This document shows positions 16,281 to 24,151 of a DNA stretch of 33,363 nucleotides, piece by piece; within the stretch, counting starts at the first letter, position 1, and the number at the start of each line of letters is the position of its first letter. Origin of the DNA: a bacterium (GTDB lineage Bacteria; SZUA-79; Acidulodesulfobacterales; Acidulodesulfobacteraceae); contig JAJZYP010000013.1 of the NCBI GenBank assembly GCA_021798015.1, forward strand, positions 1-33,363, given 5' to 3'. Under the pieces are notes generated by a model that had not been told where the DNA came from, searched no databases, and saw nothing but the letters and a program-made list of their open reading frames with translations. The position numbers and the translations under genes are program-made.

Positions 16281-17336
16281 ATGACATCAAAAAAATATAA
16301 ACTTACAAGTCTGACAAGCGCACATGGCTGAGGATGCAAGATAGGTCCGGAGGACCTCTCGGATATTCTTGAAAAATTGCCTGTTCCCAAAAATGATAAT
16401 GTTTTAGTCGGGTTTGGTTATAAGGATGATGCGGGTGTTTATAAAATAACCGGTGATACATGCCTTATACAGACGGTTGATTTTTTCACGCCCGTGGTAG
16501 ATGACCCTTATACTTTTGGGCAGATTGCCGCTGCAAATGCGCTTTCGGATATTTATGCAATGGGGGGGAAACCGCTCACGGCTTTAAATATTGCCTGTTT
16601 TCCGATTAAGGAGATAGAAAAGGAGGTTTTTAACCGGATACTTCTTGGCGGTCTCGATAAGATAAACGAGTCTGGAGCCGCGCTTTTAGGCGGACACTCC
16701 ATTGACGATAAAGAGCTCAAATATGGGCTCAGCGTTACCGGGGTTTGCAATATAAATGAAATTTACTCAAATCAGGGTGCAAGACCGGGAGATACCTTAT
16801 ACTTAACCAAAAGTCTTGGAACCGGATTTGTCGTCAGCGCCATTTGTACGGATTTTTTAAGCGCGGATTCCCTAAACGAAGCCTCTTTGTCCATGTCGAA
16901 GCTTAATAAAAAGGCTTCGGAGCTTGCCGTTTCTTTAAAGTTGCCAAATGCCATAACGGATATTACAGGCTTCGGATTGATCGGGCATTTAAGCGAGATG
17001 ATGATTGCAAGCAGTGCCTCATGTGAAATAAATCTTAAATCTTTACCAATCATAAATGGCGTGATAGAGCTTATCAAAAAGGGTATAAATCCTGCGGGGA
17101 CTAAAAGAAACAGAAAATATTTTTCAAAGTATGTCAGGGTTCACAAGGGTTTGGACGACAATTTAATCCTGCTTGCTTTTGGAGCAGAAACTTCAGGAGG
17201 GCTTGCGATATCGGTACCTGAATCAAAATCGGAGGCGCTGGAGCTTGCTTTTAAAAACGCAGGAGAACCATTGTTTAAGATTGGAAATGTAAAACAAAAA
17301 GAAGTGAAGGATGGCGCTCTTGTTTATTTAGTTTAA
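16281..17336 (+). CDS. selD: Selenide, water dikinase (SelD) containing selenocysteine at an in-frame UGA
   Basis: Makes selenophosphate from selenide and ATP. The ATG at 16281 opens a frame that meets TGA at 16329-16331 and continues to 17336, giving 351 residues if the TGA is read as Sec17. The context is H-G-U-G-C-K, aligning exactly with Cys17 and Lys20 of E. coli SelD (GCGCK). Automated calls would start at a TTG at 16377 and lose the active-site residue. Downstream are the ATP-binding VGFGYKDDAGVY, DIYAMGGKPLTALNI, LGGHSIDD and ITDITGFGLIGHL motifs of the AIRS/PurM-like fold. A hairpin just after the TGA fits a bacterial SECIS. It follows mlaD by 26 bases. Sec-containing SelD is known in several lineages. 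Confidence 0.95.
16329..16360 (+). promoter_or_regulatory. UGA selenocysteine codon with bacterial SECIS hairpin in selD
   Basis: TGA at 16329-16331 is followed by a perfect 6-bp stem, AGGTCC (16343-16348) with GGACCT (16352-16357), closing a GGA triloop. A T-C mismatch and two more pairs extend it below. The loop begins with G, 18 bases after the UGA, inside the usual window for bacterial SECIS elements recognised by SelB. Confidence 0.85.
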
Positions 17337-17370
17337 TGATTTTTGATTATTATTAATTAGCTTTATTATA

Positions 17371-18627
17371 ATGCAAAATAGATATTTCCTTGGTGTTGAC
17401 CTTGGAACAACTATGGTTGCCGCCGTTTTGGTGAATTGTGAAAACTCCGTTATTTCAGGCAAAAGCATATCAAATTTTCAATACCCCGAGTTTGGACTTG
17501 ATTCTATTAAGAGAATACAGAACGGCTTAGACCAAAATTCCGTTAAAAAATTACAACAAAAAGCTATTGCAACCATAAATACCTTAATAGACGATATTAA
17601 AAAGGAAACCCCTTTCGACTATAATGATATTGAAAGTGTTGCAATAGCAGGCAATACGGTTATGGAAATGGCATTGTGCGGTTATCCGCTTATTTCACTG
17701 TCAAAACCTCCTTATAGACCAACCGCCGATATTTCTTTTCCAAATAAAACCGATTCTTTACCTAATTTTTATTTAAAAAATCGGGAATTGTTTATATTTC
17801 CGATATTGGACGGATTCGTCGGAGGTGATACGGTAGCATCTATCTATTACTTAGATGTGGAAAAAAGGGACAAACCGATTTTTCTGGCTGATTTTGGAAC
17901 AAATGTCGAAATAGTCATAGGAAATAAACATAAAATATATTCTACTTCGGCTCCCGCAGGTCCGGCATTTGAAGGCGGAAATATTAAATATGGAATGACG
18001 GCGGAAATAGGCGCTATTTCCGATGTAAAACTTGAAGACGGCGTGTTTAAACTTAAGACAATAAATAACGCTAAACCGAAGGGAATTTGCGGAAGCGGTA
18101 TAATGAGTCTTGTTCACGAGCTTTTAAAAGAAAACATTATAGATAGAAACGGGAGAATCCTTCCTCCTGATTTGATAGATTCCGAAAGTTATTCCATAAT
18201 AGATACAAAAAATGGCGGAAATGAAGTTGTCTTGTATTTTGACGATAAAACTAATATACGGTTTTTTCAGGAAGATGTCAGGCAGTTTCAATTAGCCAAA
18301 TCAGCGGTTAAATCGGCATCGGAAATACTTATGGAAAAATTTAAAATTTTTAGCAATGACGATTTTGATGTTTACCTTTCAGGAACATTTGGCAGTCATA
18401 TTAAGCCTGAAATTATTGATTTAATAGACATTCTTCCATTTAAAGGAAAAAGGATAAATTTTATAAGTGACTCGGTTCTTTCAGGTTGTCAAAAATATAT
18501 AACATCAAAACTGCCTGAAAGGGAAAAAGATTTAAGCAATATAATCAAGATCTCAAAAAACTTCCCTCTTTCAGGGAGCAAACTTTTTGAAAAACATTTT
18601 ATCGAAAACATATCGTTTTTGCCGTAA
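17371..18627 (+). CDS. ASKHA-family reductive activator of corrinoid proteins (RACE-like), without ferredoxin domain
   Basis: A 418-aa ASKHA-fold protein (DUF4445 type). Recognisable elements are FLGVDLGTTMVAAVLVN at the N-terminus, VAIAGNTVMEMALCG, GGDTVAS, FLADFGTNVEIVIG, SAPAGPAFEGGNIKYGM, GICGSGIMSLVHELL, EDVRQFQLAKSAVKSA and LSGTFGSHI, in the order seen in RamA- and CoFeSP-activator proteins. Those proteins use ATP to drive reduction of inactive Co(II) corrinoids and normally begin with a 2Fe-2S ferredoxin domain, which is absent here: the ASKHA part starts at residue 6. An electron donor must therefore be a separate protein. The short MetH in this window lacks its own reactivation domain, so MetH is a possible client, as is a corrinoid iron-sulfur protein elsewhere. 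The 3' end overlaps rlmN by 29 bases, tail to tail. Confidence 0.75.
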   Translation: MQNRYFLGVDLGTTMVAAVLVNCENSVISGKSISNFQYPEFGLDSIKRIQNGLDQNSVKKLQQKAIATINTLIDDIKKETPFDYNDIESVAIAGNTVMEMALCGYPLISLSKPPYRPTADISFPNKTDSLPNFYLKNRELFIFPILDGFVGGDTVASIYYLDVEKRDKPIFLADFGTNVEIVIGNKHKIYSTSAPAGPAFEGGNIKYGMTAEIGAISDVKLEDGVFKLKTINNAKPKGICGSGIMSLVHELLKENIIDRNGRILPPDLIDSESYSIIDTKNGGNEVVLYFDDKTNIRFFQEDVRQFQLAKSAVKSASEILMEKFKIFSNDDFDVYLSGTFGSHIKPEIIDLIDILPFKGKRINFISDSVLSGCQKYITSKLPEREKDLSNIIKISKNFPLSGSKLFEKHFIENISFLP

Positions 18628-19666
18628 GCTGTCCGCATCCGCCGTTTATCGACTGAGCCTTGGAAAATCTTGTTGTTACGGTGAATCCCGCTTTGAGCAA
18701 TTTAACTTTGAAATCATTAATTGCATTGTCATCGGGTCTTTCAAAGTTTTTTAAAAATATAGAATTTTTTTCCTTGTTTAAGGGTATTAAGTTAAATTTT
18801 ACTTTTGAAGGAGAAAACATTTTTATAAGCTCTTTTGCGTTTAAAATATTGTCGTTTATCCCTTTGATTAATACATACTCCAGTGTTATTTTGTTATGAA
18901 TAGAGGGCTTTTTATGATTTATTAAATTAACAATATCTTTTAATGGAAATTTTTTATTGACAGGCATAAGCCCGCTTCTTGTAATATCATCTGAAGCATT
19001 TAAAGATATAGCTATTTTATATTTAAATTTTTCGATATCCTTAAGTTTATCCAATAAACCGCAAGTGGAAACAGTGATTTTTCTCGGCGCTATGGCAAGA
19101 AAATTATTATCCGACATAATATTTAACGATTTTTCCACTTCTATTATATTATCTAACGGTTCGCCCATACCCATAAAAACCACATTTGTAATTTTTTCTT
19201 TCGTATCCATATTTATAAGCAATATTTGAGATAATATTTCGCCGGAGGATAGATTTCTGCCTCCGCCAAGCTCAGCGGTTTCACAAAATGTGCAACCCAT
19301 TTTGCACCCAATTTGAGACGAGACGCATAAAGTTTTTCTGCTATTATAATTTATTAATACCGATTCTATAGTCTTATCATCCGCAAGCCTGATTAAATAT
19401 TTCTTTGAATAACCGGTTATATCTTCTTCATATGTTGTATCCAATATCTCGGGAAGGTTAGCATGAAAATTATTTATTAACCCGCCCCTTAAAGATTTTG
19501 AGATATCGGTCATTTTAGCAAAATCAAAGATTTGGTAAAAATAAACCCACCGCATAACCTGATGAGCGTTATACTTTTTAAATCCGTTTAAAACGCAGAA
19601 CTTTTCCAATTCTTGTTGTGATTTGTCAAATAGCCATTCTTTATTTTCCATATTTTCTATCGGCAA
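18599..19666 (-). CDS. rlmN: Dual-specificity rRNA/tRNA (adenine-C2) methyltransferase RlmN
   Basis: Radical-SAM methyltransferase, 355 aa, that methylates C2 of A2503 in 23S rRNA and A37 in some tRNAs. The [4Fe-4S] cysteines are Cys121, Cys125 and Cys128 (GCKMGCTFC). The two mechanistic cysteines are Cys114 (TLCVSSQIG) and Cys344 (GGCGQL), corresponding to Cys118 and Cys355 of E. coli RlmN. GMGEPLDN and the SLNAS motif are also present. Cfr is a close relative with C8 specificity; the normal housekeeping context favours RlmN. The gene is divergent from cbiC. Confidence 0.92.
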   Translation of the reverse strand: MPIENMENKEWLFDKSQQELEKFCVLNGFKKYNAHQVMRWVYFYQIFDFAKMTDISKSLRGGLINNFHANLPEILDTTYEEDITGYSKKYLIRLADDKTIESVLINYNSRKTLCVSSQIGCKMGCTFCETAELGGGRNLSSGEILSQILLINMDTKEKITNVVFMGMGEPLDNIIEVEKSLNIMSDNNFLAIAPRKITVSTCGLLDKLKDIEKFKYKIAISLNASDDITRSGLMPVNKKFPLKDIVNLINHKKPSIHNKITLEYVLIKGINDNILNAKELIKMFSPSKVKFNLIPLNKEKNSIFLKNFERPDDNAINDFKVKLLKAGFTVTTRFSKAQSINGGCGQLTAKTICFR

Positions 19667-19774
19667 TTTTGAGATAAATTGATAACTTGTCTTAAGTTGT
19701 AAAATGTGATAAATTTTATTATATTAATTTGGTATATATTATAACATTTATGGAAGGTTATTAAAACATTATAT

Positions 19775-20503
19775 ATGGCGTCTAATATTATTGGCGAAGA
19801 AATTTATAAAAAAAGCGTATCCATAATAGATTTTTTGTTAAAGGATAATCTTCATTTTAATAATTCTTATTCCGAAGCCGAAAAGATTGTCGTTAAAAGG
19901 GTTATTCATGCAACTAGCGATATAAATTATGCAGATTCCGTTTTTTTTACAAACAATTCGGTTCAAAAAGGAGTAAATCTAATTAAGAAAAAAATTGAAA
20001 AAGAAGAACCGTTAAAAATTGTATGCGACTCCGAAATGACGAAGGCGGGCATAAGTAAAAATGTCAATAAAAATATTATACTTGATTTAAGCTGCTATAT
20101 AGGTCTTGATTATGATATTCTATTGAAAAATTGGCAAAATTTAGAAAATAAATATAAATTTCTCAATAAGATTAAAGATAATGTCGATAATTATAATAGT
20201 ATAACAAAATCAGCCTTTTCCATAAGATTGGCAACTATAGAAAAATTACCGGATATAATCGCGATTGGTAATGCTCCGACTGCGCTTATCGATGTTATGA
20301 ATTTATGCAAGCATCTTTATAACTTTATGAATTACGAACCACCTGTAATAATTGCTATGCCTGTGGGTTTTATCGGGGCAGCGGAGTCCAAAAGATTACT
20401 TTATGAAGACAATTTTTATTCCTCCATCGGTAATTTCGGAAATTTTGGGGGAAGTTCTTCGGCTGCTTCAGCGGTAAATGCCCTTTTATTTGAGTGTTTA
20501 TGA
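19775..20503 (+). CDS. cbiC: Precorrin-8X / cobalt-precorrin-8 methylmutase (CobH/CbiC)
   Basis: Moves a methyl group from C11 to C12 to make (cobyrinate-stage) hydrogenobyrinic acid or cobyrinic acid in cobalamin synthesis. The protein is 242 aa. The catalytic His45 sits in KRVIHATSDINYAD. IGNAPTAL, MPVGFIGAAESK and the C-terminal Gly/Ser-rich GGSSSAASAVNALL match the family. An anaerobic lifestyle favours the CbiC (early cobalt insertion) reading over CobH, but sequence alone does not decide. It is a lone B12-synthesis gene here, with the other genes presumably elsewhere, and overlaps the next gene by 4 bases (ATGA). No cobalamin riboswitch is visible in the 108 bases upstream. Confidence 0.9.
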   Translation: MASNIIGEEIYKKSVSIIDFLLKDNLHFNNSYSEAEKIVVKRVIHATSDINYADSVFFTNNSVQKGVNLIKKKIEKEEPLKIVCDSEMTKAGISKNVNKNIILDLSCYIGLDYDILLKNWQNLENKYKFLNKIKDNVDNYNSITKSAFSIRLATIEKLPDIIAIGNAPTALIDVMNLCKHLYNFMNYEPPVIIAMPVGFIGAAESKRLLYEDNFYSSIGNFGNFGGSSSAASAVNALLFECL

Positions 20504-21096
20504 AAAAAAATATATATTTATTATCGATTTTTTTTTCTTTTTACTTAATTAATTTTGTTAACCTTAAGCCTGCGGCAGCCAACATTTATATGCGTGTGGG
20601 TAAAAACGGAACGGTTTATTTTTCTAACGTGCCTGTTTCAAACAATTACCGACTTTATATGAGGACGAGACACAATTCAAATAATTTAAAACAATATAAC
20701 GGTGTTCTATATAAAAAGATAATACTTAAAGCCTCCAGCAAATATAGAGTCAGTCCTAAATTAATAGAAGCCGTCATAAAAGCGGAATCAGGGTTTAATA
20801 GAGACGCCGTTTCAAATAAAGGTGCCGAAGGGCTGATGCAATTAATGCCCCAGACCCAGAGGCAGCTTAATATCTCAAGACCGTTTAATCCGGCTCAAAA
20901 TATTTATGGCGGAACAGAATACCTGAAAAGCCTTATTGTTAAATATAGCGGAAATCTACCCATGGCTCTTGCCGCATATAATGCAGGAAGCAATGCTGTT
21001 AAAAAATATGGCGGCATACCTCCCTACAACGAAACCAGAGGTTATATTAACGAGGTAATGAATTATTATAAGAAAAACAATAAAAATGCAAAATAA
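20500..21096 (+). CDS. Periplasmic lytic transglycosylase, SLT family
   Basis: I take the ATG at 20500, overlapping the cbiC stop as ATGA; a GTG two codons earlier is also open. The 198-aa protein has a signal peptide ending near Ala26-Ala28, a short beta-rich domain resembling DUF4124 (VGKNGTVYFSNVP), and an SLT catalytic domain (about 68-190). The catalytic Glu96 lies in AVIKAESGFNRDAVS, followed by GAEGLMQLMPQT and MALAAYNAGSNAVKKYGG. It cleaves the MurNAc-GlcNAc bond to leave a 1,6-anhydro end. Its small size suits a soluble or loosely attached periplasmic enzyme. Confidence 0.92.
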   Translation: MKKNIYLLSIFFSFYLINFVNLKPAAANIYMRVGKNGTVYFSNVPVSNNYRLYMRTRHNSNNLKQYNGVLYKKIILKASSKYRVSPKLIEAVIKAESGFNRDAVSNKGAEGLMQLMPQTQRQLNISRPFNPAQNIYGGTEYLKSLIVKYSGNLPMALAAYNAGSNAVKKYGGIPPYNETRGYINEVMNYYKKNNKNAK

Positions 21097-21646
21097 AAGA
21101 CAAATATACAATATGCCCAATCTTTTGACAATGTCCAGAATTTTAATTATACCGGTAATATTTGCTTTGTTATTTTTCAAAAAAGAAATCTATGGCATAT
21201 ATGCCTCGGCTTTTTTTATACTTGCCGTATTAACCGATTTTATAGACGGTTATATCGCAAGGAAGAAAAAATTGGTAACAAATTTAGGCATTTTTTTAGA
21301 TCCAATTGCCGATAAACTTCTTGTCGTAACAATTCTTATAATGCTTATTCCATTAAATAGAATTCCTGCATGGGTGGTTGTTATAATTATATTTAGGGAA
21401 ATATTTATTACCGGATTAAGGGCTATTGCAAGTGAAAAAGGGATTATTATTTCTGCGGGAAAGGAGGGCAAATGGAAAACGGCTTTTCAGATGCTCGGCA
21501 TATTTTTTTTATTGATTTATTATAAACATTTTTATATAAATTTTGGAGACATAGGCCTTGCACTGATTTTTATCAGTATAATATTTTCGCTTATTTCTTC
21601 ATATAAATATTTAAAAAGCGTGTCAGGCATGTTATTAAACAATTAA
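21086..21646 (+). CDS. pgsA: CDP-diacylglycerol-glycerol-3-phosphate 3-phosphatidyltransferase (PgsA)
   Basis: Integral inner-membrane enzyme, 186 aa, making phosphatidylglycerol phosphate. The CDP-alcohol phosphotransferase signature is complete: Asp51, Asp54-Gly55, Ala58-Arg59, Gly68, Asp72 and Asp76 in DFIDGYIAR and GIFLDPIADK. About five hydrophobic helices flank it. The start at 21086 overlaps the transglycosylase gene by 11 bases. The ATG at 21113 (MPNLLTMSR) would match shorter family members and is an alternative. No RBS helps decide. Confidence 0.9.
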   Translation: MQNKRQIYNMPNLLTMSRILIIPVIFALLFFKKEIYGIYASAFFILAVLTDFIDGYIARKKKLVTNLGIFLDPIADKLLVVTILIMLIPLNRIPAWVVVIIIFREIFITGLRAIASEKGIIISAGKEGKWKTAFQMLGIFFLLIYYKHFYINFGDIGLALIFISIIFSLISSYKYLKSVSGMLLNN

Positions 21647-21657
21647 ATTTAAGAAAA

Positions 21658-22533
21658 TTATAACATTCTTCTATTTTGTCGGTTTATCTTCGCTTCTTCT
21701 ATTAACAGGTCATAATTTTTATAATGTCTTTTTAGATCAAATTCAGAAACTCCAAAAATTAAAACGGGTTTTATATTGCTTTGAAATTTTGTTGCCTCAT
21801 CCAACTCCTTTTGTAATTTCTTAAACTTGTTGTTTGCGCTTTCATAGTTTGTATGAGGCAGGATGCAAATAAAGTTATTAAAATCTATTCTAAAAAGGGT
21901 ATCGGTTTTTCTGAATTTCTGCTTGAAATAAATACCGTAAAATTTGAGCAATTGGTTCAATTTATCTTTGCCACATGATTGACCGAAAAAAACAAGATTT
22001 TCAAAGAAAAATACCGCAAGGGTAAGAGGGAATCCGTATCTTATCACTCTTTCGGCTTCCTTTGAAAGCATGTCTTTAAATTGATTTTTTAAAAATAAGC
22101 CTGTTATTTCATCATAAACCTTATTTTCCGAATTATTTTTATTATTTAATATATATTTAACAAGTGAAGTAAAATCGTAAAAAATAAACATAGTGCCATA
22201 AAATAGTCCAAATTTATTTAAAAGAATTTTGCTTTCGATATGAAAATATTTTTCCTCTATCTTTCCGTCGGCAGTTTTTAATTCTATCTTCTTTTCGATA
22301 GAGACGAACCCAAGTTCATTTACATGCGTTACGTCTTCGGGCAATTTTTCATCGTATGAGGCAAATATTTCACCTTCGGATAATTTTGAGAGGATTTTCG
22401 CAGGCTCATTCATATACAGAATTTCTCCTTTTATTCCTTTAATTGAGACCGGTTTATTAAAGGATGAAAAGGTTTTTACGTAATCTATATCATTTAATGA
22501 ATCCTCAGGCTGGATTTGTTTAAATATATCCAT
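21658..22533 (-). CDS. PAS-like sensor protein with degenerate GGDEF domain
   Basis: A 291-aa cytoplasmic protein. Residues 20-125 look like a PAS domain (FNKPVSIKGIKGEILYMNEPA and the later FHIESKILLNKFGLFYG strand pattern). A GGDEF-like domain follows from DEITGLFLKNQF (141-152), matching the 'DxLTGLxNRxxF' opening. The catalytic loop expected as R-x-G-G-D-E-F reads Arg215-I-D-F-N-N-F, so the metal and substrate residues are gone and diguanylate cyclase activity is very unlikely. It may be a sensor or a protein-interaction domain. It is monocistronic, 12 bases from the convergent pgsA end, and divergent from hdrBC. Confidence 0.65.
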   Translation of the reverse strand: MDIFKQIQPEDSLNDIDYVKTFSSFNKPVSIKGIKGEILYMNEPAKILSKLSEGEIFASYDEKLPEDVTHVNELGFVSIEKKIELKTADGKIEEKYFHIESKILLNKFGLFYGTMFIFYDFTSLVKYILNNKNNSENKVYDEITGLFLKNQFKDMLSKEAERVIRYGFPLTLAVFFFENLVFFGQSCGKDKLNQLLKFYGIYFKQKFRKTDTLFRIDFNNFICILPHTNYESANNKFKKLQKELDEATKFQSNIKPVLIFGVSEFDLKRHYKNYDLLIEEAKINRQNRRML

Positions 22534-22581
22534 AGATTAAGTATCATTTTTAAAATTGAATTTTTTTTTATTATATTTTAT

Positions 22582-22593
22582 ACTATTAATAGT
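22582..22593. promoter_or_regulatory. Palindrome in the divergent region before hdrBC
   Basis: ACTATTAATAGT is a perfect 12-base palindrome in the 153-base gap between the PAS/GGDEF gene and hdrBC. It could be an operator for either divergent gene. In DNA this AT-rich, a chance palindrome is also possible. Confidence 0.3.
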
Positions 22594-22686
22594 GATAATT
22601 AAAAGAAAAAATTATCGAAATTTTTAAATTTTACTTAAATAAATAAATAATTAATTAGATTAAAAAACATAAATAGGTAAAAATAT

Positions 22687-24012
22687 ATGAATAAAGAGAG
22701 TGCTTTTTTTTGGGGTTGCACGATACAGGCAAAGTTTCCCTTTATGGAAAAGGCTACCCGTTTAGTATTAGATAAATTAAATATAAGATATCGAGATATC
22801 GATTCTTTTACCTGTTGCCCGGAAAAATCTTTAGTAAAAAATATCGATGAAACACTTTTTGATTTAACCGGCATCAGAAATATTGCGCTTGCCGAAAATG
22901 AAAATGTCGACATAATGTCTGTTTGCACTGGTTGCTATTCGAACCTTAAACAAATCAGAGCAAAGGTCGTTTCAAATCTTCCATACCAAAAAAAATTAAA
23001 CAAAACGTTAGGGCGTGTTGGACTTAATTTTTCTGGAAGTTCTTCCGTTTATCATTTTATTGAATATCTACATGACGAGGTTGGATTAGATAAAATTAAA
23101 GCAAATGTAAAGTACCCGCTAAAGGGTATTAACATAGCAATACATTATGGCTGTCATTTGGTAAGACCGTCCCATGCAATCGGATTTGATTCCCCTTTTG
23201 ATCCTTTTAAATACGATAATATTCTTAAAGCGCTTGGAGCTAATGTTATAAATTATAAAAACAAAATGATGTGCTGCGGACAGGCGCTTGATAGAGTTGA
23301 CGAGCACGATAAAGCTCTTGTTATGGCCAGAATAAAGTTAGACTCGATTAAAGAAGTCAACCCCGATTTAATTACAACAGTTTGCCCTTCCTGTTTTACG
23401 CAGTTCGATACAAATCAGTTTATGCTTTTAAAAGAAGGATCCGCTTATCAAATTCCTATTATTACATTAGAAGAGCTTATGTGTTTAGCTTTTGGCATAG
23501 AAGGAACCGGAGAGCTTATAGGACAACATAAAATTAAGGCAGAAAAATTTCTTGATAAATTTGACAGAACAAAGGTCTTAAGCGATTATTCTATAATATT
23601 CGACAAGGAATCCTTAGTTAGATGTTATAATTGTCAGGCCTGCAGAAATGATTGCCCGATGAGCCTTTCTTTCGAGTCTTATGACCCCTCGCTGGTTATT
23701 AAAATGATTTTAGACAATGATGTTGAGAGGGCAACATCCTCAAGAATAGTTTGGGAATGTCTTGAATGCCACACATGTTCTGAGCTATGTCCACAAAATT
23801 ATAGCTGGGAAACAGTTCTTACAACTCTTAAAAATCTTGCGATAAAAAATGGCGCCTCCCCTCAAAAAGTTAAAAAGGCGGAAGACCTTTTCTTTAAAAC
23901 TTTAAGGCTGGGGGACCCGCAGGAAGGAATTAGGAAAAAATTGGGGCTTCCTCCCATAAAAAAGGTTGTTGCTGCCGATTTTAAAAAGATTATAGATGAA
24001 AATATATTATAG
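22687..24012 (+). CDS. HdrB-HdrC fusion, heterodisulfide-reductase-like iron-sulfur protein
   Basis: A 441-aa fusion. Residues 1-270 are HdrB-like with two CCG domains. The first fits C-x31-CC-x35-C-x2-C exactly (Cys11, 43/44, 80, 83); the second uses Cys156, 197/198, 233 and 236. Such domains bind the noncubane [4Fe-4S] clusters that reduce disulfides in methanogen HdrB. Residues 300-380 are HdrC-like with two [4Fe-4S] motifs: Cys313, 316, 319, 323 and Cys358, 361, 364, 368. The order is B then C, the opposite of the C-B fusion in HdrD. No HdrA is in the window. It is followed by a three-gene glutamate synthase after 140 bases, so a role in delivering electrons to that enzyme is plausible but unproven. 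The substrate is unknown. Confidence 0.85.
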   Translation: MNKESAFFWGCTIQAKFPFMEKATRLVLDKLNIRYRDIDSFTCCPEKSLVKNIDETLFDLTGIRNIALAENENVDIMSVCTGCYSNLKQIRAKVVSNLPYQKKLNKTLGRVGLNFSGSSSVYHFIEYLHDEVGLDKIKANVKYPLKGINIAIHYGCHLVRPSHAIGFDSPFDPFKYDNILKALGANVINYKNKMMCCGQALDRVDEHDKALVMARIKLDSIKEVNPDLITTVCPSCFTQFDTNQFMLLKEGSAYQIPIITLEELMCLAFGIEGTGELIGQHKIKAEKFLDKFDRTKVLSDYSIIFDKESLVRCYNCQACRNDCPMSLSFESYDPSLVIKMILDNDVERATSSRIVWECLECHTCSELCPQNYSWETVLTTLKNLAIKNGASPQKVKKAEDLFFKTLRLGDPQEGIRKKLGLPPIKKVVAADFKKIIDENIL

Positions 24013-24151
24013 AAAATAAAAAACATATTATAAAATATTTGTTAAAAAATTTCTTATATGTTAATATTTAATTAGTTTCAAGTTATATTATAAATGGCTT
24101 AGATCAATTTAAGAAAAATAATTTTATATACAAAAGGGCTGAGGGATTAAA

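Noticed and set aside
10759-18627. Idea that the HNH gene and mla genes between selA and selD are part of a selenium system
   Set aside because: All have clear unrelated families; the arrangement looks like ordinary housekeeping operons.
19667-19774. Possible cobalamin riboswitch upstream of cbiC
   Set aside because: The 108-base gap is AT-rich and has no B12-box-like sequence; it is also too short for a full aptamer.
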